A stretch of 64,000 nucleotides of DNA from Cupriavidus basilensis (GCF_000876015.1 NZ_BBQM01000019.1:1-64000), one strand, 5' to 3'. Shown: positions 25,733 to 35,224, counted from the first letter of the stretch. Program-made: numbers and translations. Notes: a model not told the origin generated them from the sequence alone.

Positions 25733-27016
25733 ATGACCCAGTCCACTCCGCTCCCGCAAGCCGGCGCCCCGCTCGGCCAGACCATCCTCGACCAGGCCGA
25801 CGCGCTGGCCCGCTTCTCGGACATGGAAGGCGGCCTGACCTGCGCCTACCTGACCCCGGCCCACCGCGCCGCGCAGGCGCAACTGGCCGAGTGGATGCGC
25901 GCGGCCGGCATGGCGGTGCGCATCGACGCCATCGGCAACGTGATCGGCCGCTACGCCGCCGACCCCGCCGCGGGCGAGGCGGCGCGCGTGCTGATGACCG
26001 GCTCGCACTTCGATACGGTGCGCAACGGCGGCCGCTACGACGGCCGGCTCGGCATCCTGCTGCCGGTGGCGGTGGCGGGCGCGCTCAACGCGGCCGGCAT
26101 CCGCCTGCCCTATCACTTCGACGTGGTCGCCTTCGCCGAGGAAGAAGGGCTGCGCTTCAAGACCAGTTTCCTGGCCAGCAGCGTGCTGGCCGGCCGCTTC
26201 GACCCGGCCCTGCTGGCGCGCGCCGACGCCGACGGCGTGACGCTGCGCGAGGCGCTGGCCGCCTCCGGCCTGCCGGGCGCGGGCAGCCTCGACGCGCTGC
26301 GGGCCGCGGCGGTCGATCCCGCCACGCTGCACGGCTTCGTCGAGGTCCACATCGAACAGGGCCCGGTGCTGCTGCACCACGAACTGCCGCTGGGCGTCGT
26401 CACCCAGATCGCCGGCAGCAGCCGCTTCCAGGTGCGCGTGCGCGGTCTGGCCAGCCACGCCGGCACCACGCCGATGACCATGCGCAAGGACGCCGCCGCC
26501 GCCGCGGCCGAGATGGTGCTGCTGGTGGAGCGCCGCTGCGGCGAGGCGCCCACGCTGGTGGGCACCGTGGGCCAGTTGCAGGTGCCGAATGGGTCGAGCA
26601 ACGTCATTCCCGGCGAGTGCGTGTTCTCGATGGACATCCGTGCCGGCGAGGACGGCATCCGCGAAACCGCCATCGCCGACATCCTGGCCGGCATCGAGGC
26701 CATCGCCGCGCGGCGCGGCCTGGCCGCCGAGGTGGAGCGCGTGGCGCCGGTCAACAACGCGCCGTGCGCGCGCTGGCTGATGGACCAGTTCGGCGCGGTG
26801 CTGAAAAAGCGCGGGCTGGAAGCGTTCGAGCTGCCCTCGGGCGCCGGCCACGACGCCATGATGATGCAGCGCATCACCGACGTGGCCATGCTGTTCGTGC
26901 GCTGCGGCAACGGCGGCATCAGCCACAACCCGCTGGAGACCATCACCGCCGCCGATGCCCAGCTCGCGGCGGAAACGTTCGTGGATTTCCTGCGGCATTT
27001 CCAGCCGCGCGGCTAG
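25733..27016 (+). CDS. M20-type allantoate amidohydrolase / N-carbamoylase
   Basis: This is a 427-residue hydrolase of the same family as the one at 9.7-10.9 kb, but clearly diverged from it. Metal sites appear in GSHFDTVRNGGRYDG, AFAEEEGLRFK, VEVHIEQGPVL and GAGHDAMMMQ, with GLASHAGTTPMTMRKD in the dimerisation lobe. The motif set (SHFDTV, AEEEG, HAGTTPM) fits allantoate amidohydrolases (AllC-like) slightly better than carbamoyl-amino acid hydrolases. No other purine-catabolic gene adjoins it, so specificity stays open. It is 165 bp downstream of hpnD on the same strand but functionally unrelated. Confidence 0.87.
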   Translation: MTQSTPLPQAGAPLGQTILDQADALARFSDMEGGLTCAYLTPAHRAAQAQLAEWMRAAGMAVRIDAIGNVIGRYAADPAAGEAARVLMTGSHFDTVRNGGRYDGRLGILLPVAVAGALNAAGIRLPYHFDVVAFAEEEGLRFKTSFLASSVLAGRFDPALLARADADGVTLREALAASGLPGAGSLDALRAAAVDPATLHGFVEVHIEQGPVLLHHELPLGVVTQIAGSSRFQVRVRGLASHAGTTPMTMRKDAAAAAAEMVLLVERRCGEAPTLVGTVGQLQVPNGSSNVIPGECVFSMDIRAGEDGIRETAIADILAGIEAIAARRGLAAEVERVAPVNNAPCARWLMDQFGAVLKKRGLEAFELPSGAGHDAMMMQRITDVAMLFVRCGNGGISHNPLETITAADAQLAAETFVDFLRHFQPRG

Positions 27017-27118
27017 GCGCCGCGGGCCGGATCGGTAAGAGGCATGCCAATCACAACGCCCCGCCGGAAGGCCGGCAAGCCCGCGCAGGCATGGTGCGGG
27101 CATGCGGCGGGCGCGGCG

Positions 27119-27475
27119 TCAGCCGCCCTGGTACATCTCCCGCCCGAGGTCGTAGAGGTTCTGGCGCAGCTTGCGGCGCTCGTCGGGCGAGAGCTTGTCG
27201 TTGGACTGGTCGCGCGACAGCCGTTCGTTGAGATCGCGCTCGGCGCGGTACTTGCCGGCGCGGGCGCGCGCCTCGTCCTGGCCGAAGCGCTCGCGCTCGT
27301 TGCGCGCGAAGCCGTCGCGGGCGGGGGGATTGGGCGCGGCGGCCCGCCCCGGACTCTGCAGCAGATGCGCCATGCCCGGCGACTGGGCATGGCCGGCGCC
27401 GGCGGCGAGCAGCAATGCCACCGCCGCGCCGGTACGATAAAGAGAAATCCCGGCGCGCTTGCGGGTAACTTTCAT
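27119..27475 (-). CDS. Small exported protein of unknown function, 118 aa
   Basis: I do not recognise this family. The ATG at 27475 gives a basic N-region (MKVTRKRAG), a hydrophobic core (TGAAVALLLAAGAGHA) and a likely cleavage after AQ. The mature part is highly charged: ERFGQDEARARAGKY, then ERDLNERLSRDQSNDKLSPDERRKLRQNLYDLGREMYQ, which is probably helical. DERRKLRQNLYDLGREMY resembles the tail of small periplasmic helical proteins in Burkholderiaceae. It is divergent from the response regulator gene and could belong to its envelope-stress regulon, but this is only positional. Confidence 0.75.
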   Translation of the reverse strand: MKVTRKRAGISLYRTGAAVALLLAAGAGHAQSPGMAHLLQSPGRAAAPNPPARDGFARNERERFGQDEARARAGKYRAERDLNERLSRDQSNDKLSPDERRKLRQNLYDLGREMYQGG

Positions 27476-27642
27476 TGATAATGGCGGTTTTCGCTTCTGG
27501 AACGGCGGCCGGCCGGCCTGCCGGAAGCAGGAGATCCCGTTGCCCCGCCGCGCGCATCCTCCGGTATTGCCGGGGTCGTGCACGGCGACACCCGCGCAAG
27601 CGGCACGAACTGCGGCAAAACCCGCGGTGCGAGCCGCAGTAC

Positions 27643-27674
27643 AAGCCGCGGCAAAGCCGCGGCAAAGCCGCGGT
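27643..27674 (+). repeat. 11-bp tandem repeat in the ompR upstream region
   Basis: AAGCCGCGGCA is repeated at 27643-27653 and 27654-27664, with a third partial copy to 27674. It lies in the 342-bp gene-free spacer 27476-27817 before the response regulator. Downstream of it, a weak hairpin (AGCGA/TCGCT, about 27789-27807) and TTGTTA/TAAGAT-like boxes just before the ATG may be promoter elements. Confidence 0.6.
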
Positions 27675-27817
27675 ATGAGCGCGCGCGGGCGCGGCTGCGG
27701 AAACGGTATGCGGCAGTGTACAAGGACGCCGGATGCGCGCCGCCATGCCACGGGGTAAAGTATGTAACCTTTTGTTAAGCCATTTTGAGCGAAAGCGATT
27801 GTCGCTAAGATACCGCC

Positions 27818-28540
27818 ATGGAAAATACCAGCCACAAGATTCTCGTCGTGGACGACGATCCCCGTCTGCGCGACCTGCTGCGCCGCTACCTTGGCGAACA
27901 GGGCTTCACGGTACTGGTAGCGGAAAACGCCACCGCGATGAACAAGCTCTGGCTGCGCGAGCGTTTCGACCTGCTGGTCCTCGACCTGATGATGCCCGGC
28001 GAGGATGGCCTGTCGATCTGCCGCCGCCTGCGCGGGGCCAATGACCAGACCCCGATCATCATGCTCACCGCCAAGGGCGAGGACGTGGACCGCATCGTCG
28101 GCCTCGAGATGGGCGCCGACGACTACCTGCCCAAGCCGTTCAACCCGCGCGAGCTGATCGCCCGCATCCACGCCGTGCTGCGCCGCAAGGGTCCGGCCGA
28201 GGTGCCCGGCGCGCCTTCGGAAACGCCGGAGACCTTCGCCTTCGGCGACTTCGTGCTCAACCTGGCCACGCGCACGCTGACCAAGAACGACGAGGAGATC
28301 ACGCTGACCACCGGCGAATTCTCGGTGCTCAAGGTGTTCGCCCGCCATCCGCGCCAGCCGCTGTCGCGCGAGAAGCTCATGGAAATGGCGCGCGGGCGCG
28401 AATATGAAGTCTTCGACCGCAGCCTCGACGTGCAGATCTCGCGCCTGCGCAAGCTGATCGAACCCGATCCGGGCAACCCGAGGTTCATCCAGACCGTCTG
28501 GGGGCTCGGCTACGTATTCATTCCCGATGGCGTGAAGTAA
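27818..28540 (+). CDS. ompR: OmpR-family response regulator
   Basis: This 240-residue DNA-binding regulator has the acidic pocket in ILVVDDDPRLRDLL and the phosphoacceptor Asp56 in LLVLDLMMPGEDG. The conserved Thr and Lys lie in MLTAKGED and DYLPKPFNPRE, and the C-terminal winged HTH ends in VWGLGYVFIPDGVK. The paired kinase begins 10 bp downstream. The sequence is close to beta-proteobacterial OmpR, which controls porins and the osmotic/envelope response. I use the symbol on that basis, while the regulon here is unknown. Confidence 0.9.
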   Translation: MENTSHKILVVDDDPRLRDLLRRYLGEQGFTVLVAENATAMNKLWLRERFDLLVLDLMMPGEDGLSICRRLRGANDQTPIIMLTAKGEDVDRIVGLEMGADDYLPKPFNPRELIARIHAVLRRKGPAEVPGAPSETPETFAFGDFVLNLATRTLTKNDEEITLTTGEFSVLKVFARHPRQPLSREKLMEMARGREYEVFDRSLDVQISRLRKLIEPDPGNPRFIQTVWGLGYVFIPDGVK

Positions 28541-28550
28541 GGCGCCGCGC

Positions 28551-29900
28551 ATGGCGACCGCCCTCGGCCGCGCGGCCACACGCCTGTTCGGTTCGCTGTT
28601 CTGGCGGACCTTCATGCTGATCGCCCTCCTGCTGGCGCTTTCGCTCGGTATCTGGTTCCAGAGCTACCGGCTGTTCGAGCGCGCGCCGCGCGCCCAGCAG
28701 ATCGCCATGCAGGTGGTCAGCGTGGTCAAGCTCACGCGCGCCGCCCTGCTCTATTCCGACCCCGCGCGGCGGCGCTTCCTGCTGCTCGACCTGGTGCAGA
28801 ACGAAGGCATCAAGGTCTACCCGCGCGAGAAGGACGACGATTTCTCCCGGCCCACGACCAACCCGTTCCTGACCCAGCTGGTGCAGCAGGAGATCCGCGG
28901 CCGGCTCGGCGAGGACACCGTGATCGCCACCACCGTCAACGACATTCCCGGCGTGTGGGTCAGCTTCGAGATCGAGGGCGACGACTACTGGGTGGCGATC
29001 AGCCCCGAGCGCTTCGAGCGCGTGCCCGGCATCCAGTGGCTGTGGTGGAGCATCGCCGCGCTGCTGCTGTCGATCATCGGCGCCGCCTTCATCACCTCGC
29101 TGGTCAACCATCCGCTCAAGCGGCTGGCCAACGCGGCGCGCGCCATCGGCGGCGGCGGCGACCCGCCCACGCTGCCCGAGCACGGCGCCAGCGAAGTGGC
29201 GCTGGCCAACCACAGCTTCAACCAGATGGTGCGCGACCTGCGCCAGCTCGACGACGACCGCGTGGTCATGCTGGCCGGCATCTCGCACGACCTGCGCACG
29301 CCGCTCACGCGGCTGCGGCTGGAGACCGAGATGTCGCCCGTGGACGACGCCACGCGCGAGGCCATGATCGCCGACATCGAGCAGATGGACGCGATCATCG
29401 GCCAGTTCCTCAACTACGCCCGCCCCGCGCTGGAAACGGTGGAGCCGGTCGACCTGTCGGCGCTGGTGCAGGACGCGGTGGGCGTCTACGGCGCGCACGA
29501 CGACGTGCAGGTGCACGTGCGCGCGGGCGAGCCCGTGATGGCGGTGGCCAACCGCATGGAAGTGCAGCGCATCCTCGACAACCTCGTGGAGAACGCGCGG
29601 CGCTACGCCAAGGCCGAGGACAACGGCGTGGCGGTGGTCGAGATCAGCACCCGCATCGAAGACAAGGAAGCGGTGCTGACCGTGGCCGACAACGGCAGCG
29701 GCGTGCCCGAGGCGCAGCTGCCGCTGCTCACGCGCCCGTTCTACCGGCTCGACGGCGCGCGCAGCGAGGCCAAGGGCGCGGGGCTGGGGATGTCGATCGT
29801 CAACCGCATCCTGCAGCGCAACGGCGGCCGGCTGATGCTGGCCAACCGGCCGCCGCCCGAGACCGGGCTGGTGGTGAGCGCATTTTTCCGGCGCGCCTAG
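28551..29900 (+). CDS. EnvZ-like sensor histidine kinase
   Basis: This is a 449-residue membrane kinase. TM1 is near residues 18-36 (FWRTFMLIALLLALSLGIWF). A periplasmic domain of about 120 residues contains DDFSRPTTNPFLTQLVQQ, and TM2 (LWWSIAALLLSIIGAAF) is near 163-185. A HAMP segment (NHPLKRLANAARAI) and the H-box GISHDLRTPLTRL (His246) follow, then the N-box NLVENARRY, G1 ADNGSGVPE and G2 GAGLGMSIVNRIL. It partners the OmpR-type regulator 10 bp upstream. Confidence 0.92.
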   Translation: MATALGRAATRLFGSLFWRTFMLIALLLALSLGIWFQSYRLFERAPRAQQIAMQVVSVVKLTRAALLYSDPARRRFLLLDLVQNEGIKVYPREKDDDFSRPTTNPFLTQLVQQEIRGRLGEDTVIATTVNDIPGVWVSFEIEGDDYWVAISPERFERVPGIQWLWWSIAALLLSIIGAAFITSLVNHPLKRLANAARAIGGGGDPPTLPEHGASEVALANHSFNQMVRDLRQLDDDRVVMLAGISHDLRTPLTRLRLETEMSPVDDATREAMIADIEQMDAIIGQFLNYARPALETVEPVDLSALVQDAVGVYGAHDDVQVHVRAGEPVMAVANRMEVQRILDNLVENARRYAKAEDNGVAVVEISTRIEDKEAVLTVADNGSGVPEAQLPLLTRPFYRLDGARSEAKGAGLGMSIVNRILQRNGGRLMLANRPPPETGLVVSAFFRRA

Positions 29901-29935
29901 CAGCCGTTTCAAGAGGATCCTGGCGTCGTCGCATC

Positions 29936-29982
29936 GAAGGCCATTTCGCCGTGCCCCGCGCGGGCATCGCGAAATGGCCTTC
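29936..29982 (+). terminator. Large stem-loop after the ompR-kinase operon
   Basis: GAAGGCCATTTCGC (29936-29949) pairs perfectly with GCGAAATGGCCTTC (29969-29982); the loop can fold further. It lies 36 bp after the kinase stop. The run after it (CGCATTTC) is only weakly U-rich. The rest of the 357-bp spacer up to 30257 holds no gene; repeated TTGACAG-like boxes (30101-30112) may form the next gene's promoter. Confidence 0.6.
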
Positions 29983-30257
29983 CGCATTTCCGCCCCAGCC
30001 CTGCGCCCGGAAAACCCGCCGCAAGTGCCCCTCCCCACACCCGCGCCGGCGACTGACAGGTTTTCGACAGCCGCTGATATCAATTTGAAAGGCCTTTGAC
30101 AGCGGATTGACAGCGCCCCGGAGCAAACTCCCGCCATCAGCCGGACCGCCGCCCACGGCACCGCGCAGCCACGTGCGCGGCCTCCCCGCAAGGCTGACAG
30201 AAACCACCACAATCAAGCCGCCGGGACTGACCGGCGGCGCCTGCGAGAGACAGCCAC

Positions 30258-31559
30258 ATGTCAAGCTCCACGTCCCAGCAGCACGGGTTCCGTACCGTGT
30301 TCCGCGTTGTCAGCGGCAACTTCCTGGAAATGTACGATTTCATGGTGTACGGCTTCTACGCCGCCGCCATCGCCAGGACGTTCTTCCCGAGCGGCAACGA
30401 ATTCGCTTCCCTGATGCTTTCGCTCGCGACCTTCGGCGCGGGCTTCCTGATGCGCCCGCTCGGCGCGATCGTGCTGGGCGCCTACATCGACCACCACGGC
30501 CGCCGCAAGGGCCTGATCCTGACGCTGGTGCTGATGGCGTGCGGCACCTTGCTGATCGCCTGCGTGCCGGGTTATGCCTCGATCGGCGTGGCCGCGCCGC
30601 TGCTGGTGCTGGCCGGGCGCCTGCTGCAGGGCTTTTCCGCCGGCGTCGAACTCGGCGGCGTGTCGGTCTACCTGGCGGAAATCGCCCAGCCCGGCAAGAA
30701 GGGCTTCTACGTGGCCTGGCAGTCGGCCAGCCAGCAGGTCGCGGTGATCTTCGCCGGTCTGCTGGGCGTGGCGCTGCACGCGCTGCTGTCGCCCGAGCAG
30801 ATGGGCGAATGGGGCTGGCGCGTGCCGTTCGTGATCGGCTGCCTGATCGTGCCGTTCCTGTTCCTGATCCGCCGCTCGCTGGAAGAGACCGAGGAATTCA
30901 AGGCGCGCAAGCACCGCCCGAGCGTGGGCGAGATCTACCGCTCGATGGCCGCCAACTGGCGCATCATCGTGGCCGGCTGCCTGCTGGTGGTGATGACCAC
31001 GGTGTCGTTCTACATGATCACGGCCTACACGCCGACCTTCGGCAAGACCGTGCTCAAGCTCGACGACGTGGACAACCTGATCGTCACCATGTGCATCGGC
31101 CTGTCCAACTTCATCTGGCTGCCGCTGATGGGCGCCGTGTCGGACCGCGTGGGCCGCAAGCCGATGCTGATCCTGTTCACCGTCCTCACGCTGGCCACGG
31201 CCTATCCGGCGGTATCGTGGCTGGTGGCCGAGCCGTCGTTCGGCCGCCTGCTGATGGTGGAGCTGTGGCTGTCCTTCCTGTACGGCGGCTATAACGGCGC
31301 GATGGTGGTGGCGCTGACCGAAGTGATGCCGCCGGCGGTGCGCACGGCCGGCTTCTCGCTGGCGTACAGCCTCGCCACGGCGCTGTTCGGCGGCTTCACG
31401 CCGGCGATCTCCACCTACCTGATCCACAGCACCGGCAACAAGGCCGCGCCCGGCCTGTGGCTGATGTTCGCCGCCGCGTGCGGGCTGGCCGCCACGCTGA
31501 CGATCTTCCGCGCCGGCCGGCAGCAGGCCTACGTGGAAGCGGCCGGCAAGGCCGCCTGA
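30258..31559 (+). CDS. MFS citrate/tricarballylate-type proton symporter
   Basis: This 433-residue 12-TM transporter is of the metabolite:H+ symporter family. The N-terminal [21 protein letters not shown] is the typical opening of CitA/TcuC proteins. [10 protein letters not shown] and DRVGRKPML are the two halves' MFS loop motifs, and [13 protein letters not shown] follows in TM4-5. The closest named types are citrate and tricarballylate carriers. No tricarballylate genes (tcuAB) adjoin it, so I leave the substrate as a di- or tricarboxylate. It stands alone between two hairpins and has no adjacent regulator. Confidence 0.88.
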   Translation: MSSSTSQQHGFRTVFRVVSGNFLEMYDFMVYGFYAAAIARTFFPSGNEFASLMLSLATFGAGFLMRPLGAIVLGAYIDHHGRRKGLILTLVLMACGTLLIACVPGYASIGVAAPLLVLAGRLLQGFSAGVELGGVSVYLAEIAQPGKKGFYVAWQSASQQVAVIFAGLLGVALHALLSPEQMGEWGWRVPFVIGCLIVPFLFLIRRSLEETEEFKARKHRPSVGEIYRSMAANWRIIVAGCLLVVMTTVSFYMITAYTPTFGKTVLKLDDVDNLIVTMCIGLSNFIWLPLMGAVSDRVGRKPMLILFTVLTLATAYPAVSWLVAEPSFGRLLMVELWLSFLYGGYNGAMVVALTEVMPPAVRTAGFSLAYSLATALFGGFTPAISTYLIHSTGNKAAPGLWLMFAAACGLAATLTIFRAGRQQAYVEAAGKAA

Positions 31560-31749
31560 ACACGGCCGCCATGCGGCACCGGCGCGCCGGCCGCGCGCCG
31601 GTGGAGTAGACTTCCGATGCCGGCCGGCCTGGCCTGTGCGATGCCCCTGCATGGCACGCGCGGCGCGTGTCCCGGCTGACATGGCGCCGCAACATGCGGC
31701 GGCCACCATCGTTGGCCGGCGCGCATGGCCGGTGCGCGCCGGCGCCACC

Positions 31750-31788
31750 CCGGGCTATCGGGCTCTTTGAGATTTTCAATTAGCCCGG
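31750..31788. promoter_or_regulatory. Inverted repeat upstream of ahpC
   Basis: CCGGGCTA (31750-31757) and TAGCCCGG (31781-31788) are perfect inverted copies around 23 AT-richer bases, about 105 bp before ahpC. This could be an operator or an RNA hairpin. OxyR is the usual regulator of ahpC, but I cannot make a convincing OxyR site here. The rest of the 331-bp gap 31560-31890 holds no gene. Confidence 0.4.
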
Positions 31789-31890
31789 CCTCCGGGGATG
31801 ACGCATAATCCATGTTCGTTGCGCTGCTGTTCTGCCCCCCGGCGGATGGCGGCGCGAGCGTCTCTCCTCAACCGCATCCAGGAGCAGTCT

Positions 31891-32439
31891 ATGAAGACCG
31901 TTGGTGACAAGATCGAAGCCTTCCACGTCGTCGGTGTCAAGCCGGGTTTCAACAACCATGAAGAGAATGGCCAGTCGGCATTCGAAGACATCACCGAGAA
32001 GTCGTTCGAAGGCAAGTGGAAGATCATTTACTTCTACCCGAAGGACTTCACCTTCGTGTGCCCGACCGAAATCGTTGCCTTCGCCAAGCTCAACGGCGAC
32101 TTCGCCGACCGCGACGCGATCGTGCTGGGCGGCTCGACCGACAACGAATTCGTGAAGCTGGCATGGCGCCGTGAACACAAGGACCTGAACAAGCTGGACC
32201 AATGGCAGTTCGCCGACGTGACCGGCTCGCTGATCGACCAGCTCGGCGTGCGTGACCACGCCGCCGGCGTCGCCCTGCGCGCCACCTTCATCGTCGACCC
32301 GGACAACGTGATCCAGCACGTGTCGGTGAACAACCTGAACGTCGGCCGCAACCCGGACGAAGTCCTGCGTATCCTGGACGGCCTGCAAACGGACGAACTG
32401 TGCCCGTGCAACCGCGCCGTTGGCGGCGCCACGCTGTAA
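31891..32439 (+). CDS. ahpC: Alkyl hydroperoxide reductase AhpC-type peroxiredoxin
   Basis: This 182-residue peroxiredoxin reduces hydrogen and organic peroxides. The peroxidatic Cys57 sits in FVCPTE and a resolving cysteine lies in the C-terminal DELCPCNRA (Cys171/Cys173). The two-cysteine CPC ending is typical of the AhpC forms that work with AhpD rather than AhpF. The ATG follows GGAGCAG; the frame extends upstream but without a better start. AhpD is encoded 140 bp downstream beyond a terminator hairpin. Confidence 0.94.
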   Translation: MKTVGDKIEAFHVVGVKPGFNNHEENGQSAFEDITEKSFEGKWKIIYFYPKDFTFVCPTEIVAFAKLNGDFADRDAIVLGGSTDNEFVKLAWRREHKDLNKLDQWQFADVTGSLIDQLGVRDHAAGVALRATFIVDPDNVIQHVSVNNLNVGRNPDEVLRILDGLQTDELCPCNRAVGGATL

Positions 32440-32531
32440 GCTTCAGTACGGCTTGCATGCAGCGCAAACTGCCGGTGCCACAAGGCCGGCGGTTTGCGGC
32501 GATCTGCGCGCGGGCTACGGCCTGCGTCTCG

Positions 32532-32554
32532 AAACCCGCCCCGGCGGGTTTTTT
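32532..32554 (+). terminator. Rho-independent terminator between ahpC and ahpD
   Basis: AAACCCGCC and GGCGGGTTT form a tight stem immediately followed by TTT (six T in all, 32549-32554). It is a textbook terminator placed inside what would otherwise be one operon, so it probably lowers ahpD relative to ahpC. Confidence 0.8.
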
Positions 32555-32579
32555 GAGCCCCTACCGATAGGAGATTTGT

Positions 32580-33101
32580 ATGGAATTCATCAGCACGATT
32601 AAGGGCCTGATTCCCGACTACGTCAAGGACATCCGCCTGAACCTCGACGGCACCATCGCGCGCTCCTCGCTCGAGGGCAACGATGCCGTGGCCGTGGCCC
32701 TGGCCGCCGCCTTCGCCGCCAAGAGCCGCGTGCTCGTCGACACGATCCGCAACTCCGGCGTGCTGTCGCCCGAGGAAACCAACGCGGTGCTGACCGCCGC
32801 CGCGCTGATGGGCATGAACAACGTCTGGTATCCGTACATCGAGATGGCCGACGACCCCGATCTGGCCAGCCAGCCCGCGGGCCTGCGCATGAACGCGTAT
32901 GCCACGCACGGCGGCGTGGACAAGCGCCGCTTCGAGATGTACGCGCTGGCCGCGTCCATCGTCGGCAAGTGCCATTTCTGCGTCAAGTCGCACTACCAGC
33001 TGCTCAAGAACGAGCAGGGCATGACCGCGCAGCAACTGCGCGACGTGGGCCGCATCGCCGCCGTGATCGTGGCGGCCGCCAACGTGATCGCCGCGGAATA
33101 A
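32580..33101 (+). CDS. ahpD: Alkyl hydroperoxide reductase AhpD
   Basis: This 173-residue helical protein acts as the thiol reductant of AhpC, using a CxxC site and lipoylated partner proteins. The active site is GKCHFCVKSH (Cys131, Cys134, His138), with the upstream Glu (IEMAD region) in the expected proton-relay position. AGGAG (32569-32573) precedes the ATG. The pairing with ahpC and the CPC-type AhpC support the AhpD rather than the carboxymuconolactone decarboxylase reading of this fold. Confidence 0.93.
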   Translation: MEFISTIKGLIPDYVKDIRLNLDGTIARSSLEGNDAVAVALAAAFAAKSRVLVDTIRNSGVLSPEETNAVLTAAALMGMNNVWYPYIEMADDPDLASQPAGLRMNAYATHGGVDKRRFEMYALAASIVGKCHFCVKSHYQLLKNEQGMTAQQLRDVGRIAAVIVAAANVIAAE

Positions 33102-33297
33102 ACTCCCCGCAAAACGCCCCCGCAGCTCGCCACGGGCGGGAAGGCAGGCGCCTTCCCGCCATGTTGGCCACCGCATCGGCCAACATGACGGCCACCGCAC
33201 CGGCGCCTGTTGCCGGCGCGCCAAGTCGGTAATTCACTGACTGCTTTTGTGCTCCGAAGGGCCTACAATCCAGCAAGGTCACAGCCTTCGCCCCACC

Positions 33298-33867
33298 ATG
33301 AGCACCCTGCCTTCGCATACTTCCCCGCGCTTTCGCTACCGTCTTGCCGCCGTGCACGACTGGGGCGACATCGCCGCCGTGACCCAGCAGGCCTACGGGC
33401 AGTATGAGCTGGAGATCATGGAGGACTGCCGCGCGTCGTTCCAGCAGGGCATGAAGTCCGTGCTGGCGGCGAACACCTCGGAAATGGAATGGTGGGTGGC
33501 GGAGACCGATCACGGCGTCAGCGGCGCCGTGCTGTTCTGCCATCCCGGCGCGACCGTGCCGGTGCTCGACGGCAGCACCGTCACGCTGGCCCTGCCCGAG
33601 GCGCGGCTGCTGGCGGTCAGCCCGCAGGCGCGCGGGCTGGGCCTGGGGCGCACGCTGATGCAGGTCTGCATCCAGCGCACGCGCGACATCGGCGCCGGCG
33701 CGCTGCTGGTGCGCACCATGCCCGAGATGAAATCCGCCAACCGCCTGTGCCAGCAGATGGGCTTCGTCAAGCGCACCGAGGCCGGCGCGCGCGCGGGCGC
33801 GATGGCCCGCCTGATCGACTACGTCTACGCGGTGCCGCCCGAAGGCGCGGCGGCGCCCAAGGGCTGA
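33298..33867 (+). CDS. GNAT family N-acetyltransferase
   Basis: This 189-residue enzyme transfers an acetyl group from acetyl-CoA to an unknown amine. Motif A, the pyrophosphate-binding loop, is LLAVSPQARGLGLGRTLM, and motif B lies around SANRLCQQMGFVKRTE. The ATG at 33298 is the best start; a TTG at 33247 would lengthen it by 17 residues without a ribosome site. It is a single-gene unit after ahpD and converges on ispF. The substrate cannot be predicted. Confidence 0.9.
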   Translation: MSTLPSHTSPRFRYRLAAVHDWGDIAAVTQQAYGQYELEIMEDCRASFQQGMKSVLAANTSEMEWWVAETDHGVSGAVLFCHPGATVPVLDGSTVTLALPEARLLAVSPQARGLGLGRTLMQVCIQRTRDIGAGALLVRTMPEMKSANRLCQQMGFVKRTEAGARAGAMARLIDYVYAVPPEGAAAPKG

Positions 33868-33902
33868 GCGCGCGCGTCGCTCCTCCGTTTTCCCTCGATC
33901 CT

Positions 33903-34412
33903 TCAGTCCTGCTGCTGCGTGATCGTGCCGCGCCAGATCAGCACCACCGCCTGCGCCACGATGCCTTCCTGGCGCCCCTCGAAGCCGAGCTTCTCGTTGG
34001 TCTTGGCCTTGACGTTGCAGCTCGCGGGCGGCAGCCCGAGGTCCTCGGCCAGGTTGGCCACCATGCCGCCGACGTGCGGCGCCAGCTTCGGCGCCTGCGC
34101 GATCACCGTCGCGTCCACGTTGCCGATCTCGTAGCCGGCCTCGCGCACGCGCCGGGCCGCCTCGCGCAGCAGCACGCGGCTGTCGGCGCCGGCGAAGCGC
34201 GCGTCGGTGTCGGGGAAATGGCGGCCGATGTCGCCCAGGCCGGCCGCGCCGAACAGCGCGTCGGTGATGGCGTGGAGCAGCGCGTCCGCGTCGGAGTGGC
34301 CCAGCAGGCCGCGGTCGTGGGGAATGTCCACGCCGCCCAGGATGAGCTTGCGCCCGGGCACCAGGGCATGTACGTCGTAGCCTTGGCCGACACGGATATC
34401 GAATGGGGTCAT
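33903..34412 (-). CDS. ispF: 2-C-methyl-D-erythritol 2,4-cyclodiphosphate synthase
   Basis: This 169-residue enzyme carries out the fifth step of the MEP isoprenoid pathway. It shows [15 protein letters not shown] (metal-binding Asp and His), [32 protein letters not shown], and [22 protein letters not shown], the substrate-binding end. It is full length. It follows ispD by 47 bp on the same strand. Together they make and cyclise CDP-methylerythritol 2-phosphate, feeding hpnD and other isoprenoid users. Confidence 0.96.
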   Translation of the reverse strand: MTPFDIRVGQGYDVHALVPGRKLILGGVDIPHDRGLLGHSDADALLHAITDALFGAAGLGDIGRHFPDTDARFAGADSRVLLREAARRVREAGYEIGNVDATVIAQAPKLAPHVGGMVANLAEDLGLPPASCNVKAKTNEKLGFEGRQEGIVAQAVVLIWRGTITQQQD

Positions 34413-34459
34413 GGAAGCGTCACTCCTTCAGGGACAGGGGTTCGAATGGGCAAGGCGGA

Positions 34460-35224
34460 TCAGGACCGCGCGGCGGCGTCGCCCAGCAGCAGCTCGGCCA
34501 GCGCGAAGTCTTCCGGATACGTCACCTTGAAGTTGCGCAGCGAGCCGTTCACCAGGCGCGGATGCAGGCCCAGCCGCTCGATGGCGCTGGCCTCGTCCGT
34601 CACCACCGCGCCGGCCGCCAGCGCTTCCTGCAGGGCCTGGCGCAGCACGCCGATGCGGAACATCTGCGGCGTCTGCGCCTGCCACAGGCCTTCGCGCGGC
34701 ACGGTGGCGCCGATGCGCACCGCCGCGCCCTGGCCCGGCGCGTCGCTGGCGCGCTTGAGCGTGTCGGGCACGGGGATCGCGAGGATGCCGCCGATGGCGG
34801 CGTCGGGGCCGTCTTCCTCACCGCCCTCGCCTTCCACCGCGCGCACCAGCGCGTGGATCATGGCGGGCGTCAGGCCGGGGCGCGCGGCATCGTGCACCAG
34901 CACCCAGTCGCGCTCGGTGGCGCCGAGCTGCGCCAGGTGATGCAGGCCCGCCAGCACCGAGGCGTGGCGCGTGTCGCCGCCCACGAAGGCGGTATCGAAG
35001 CGCAGCCCGGCAAACGTGCCGGCGCCGAAGCGCGACTCCAGCGGCATGTCGTCCGGCGCCAGCACCAGCGCGGTCGCGCTGACGGCATCGCAGGCGGCGA
35101 AGGCAGCCAGCGCGTACCAGATCATCGGCCGGCCGGCCACGGTCTGGTATTGCTTGGGCAGGCTGCCGCCGGCGCGGCTGCCGGTACCGGCACAGGGAAT
35201 CAGGGCAAAGCGGCGGACGGACAC
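34460..35224 (-). CDS. ispD: 2-C-methyl-D-erythritol 4-phosphate cytidylyltransferase
   Basis: This 254-residue nucleotidyltransferase couples CTP to methylerythritol 4-phosphate. [23 protein letters not shown] is the CTP loop, with [29 protein letters not shown] and [11 protein letters not shown] as further family motifs. There is no ATG near the conserved start. The GTG at 35222-35224, two codons before RRF, is the best choice, although no strong ribosome site precedes it. A Gly/Glu-rich insert ([11 protein letters not shown]) in the middle is longer than in most homologues. Confidence 0.92.
   Translation of the reverse strand: MSVRRFALIPCAGTGSRAGGSLPKQYQTVAGRPMIWYALAAFAACDAVSATALVLAPDDMPLESRFGAGTFAGLRFDTAFVGGDTRHASVLAGLHHLAQLGATERDWVLVHDAARPGLTPAMIHALVRAVEGEGGEEDGPDAAIGGILAIPVPDTLKRASDAPGQGAAVRIGATVPREGLWQAQTPQMFRIGVLRQALQEALAAGAVVTDEASAIERLGLHPRLVNGSLRNFKVTYPEDFALAELLLGDAAARS

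Noticed and set aside
25733-27016. The second carbamoylase as a recent duplicate of the one at 9653-10900
   Set aside because: The two proteins share only family motifs and differ throughout, so they diverged long ago and probably have different substrates.
27643-27674. A possible CRISPR-like array
   Set aside because: The repeats are 11 bp, directly abutting, with no spacers and no cas genes anywhere in the window.
27476-27817. Overlapping short frames before ompR that could look like a small gene
   Set aside because: They consist of repeat-derived Arg/Ala/Pro stretches without a ribosome site; tandem repeats explain the open frames.
31741-31890. An OxyR operator before ahpC
   Set aside because: The region has an inverted repeat but not the spaced ATAG/CTAT tetranucleotides expected of OxyR sites.
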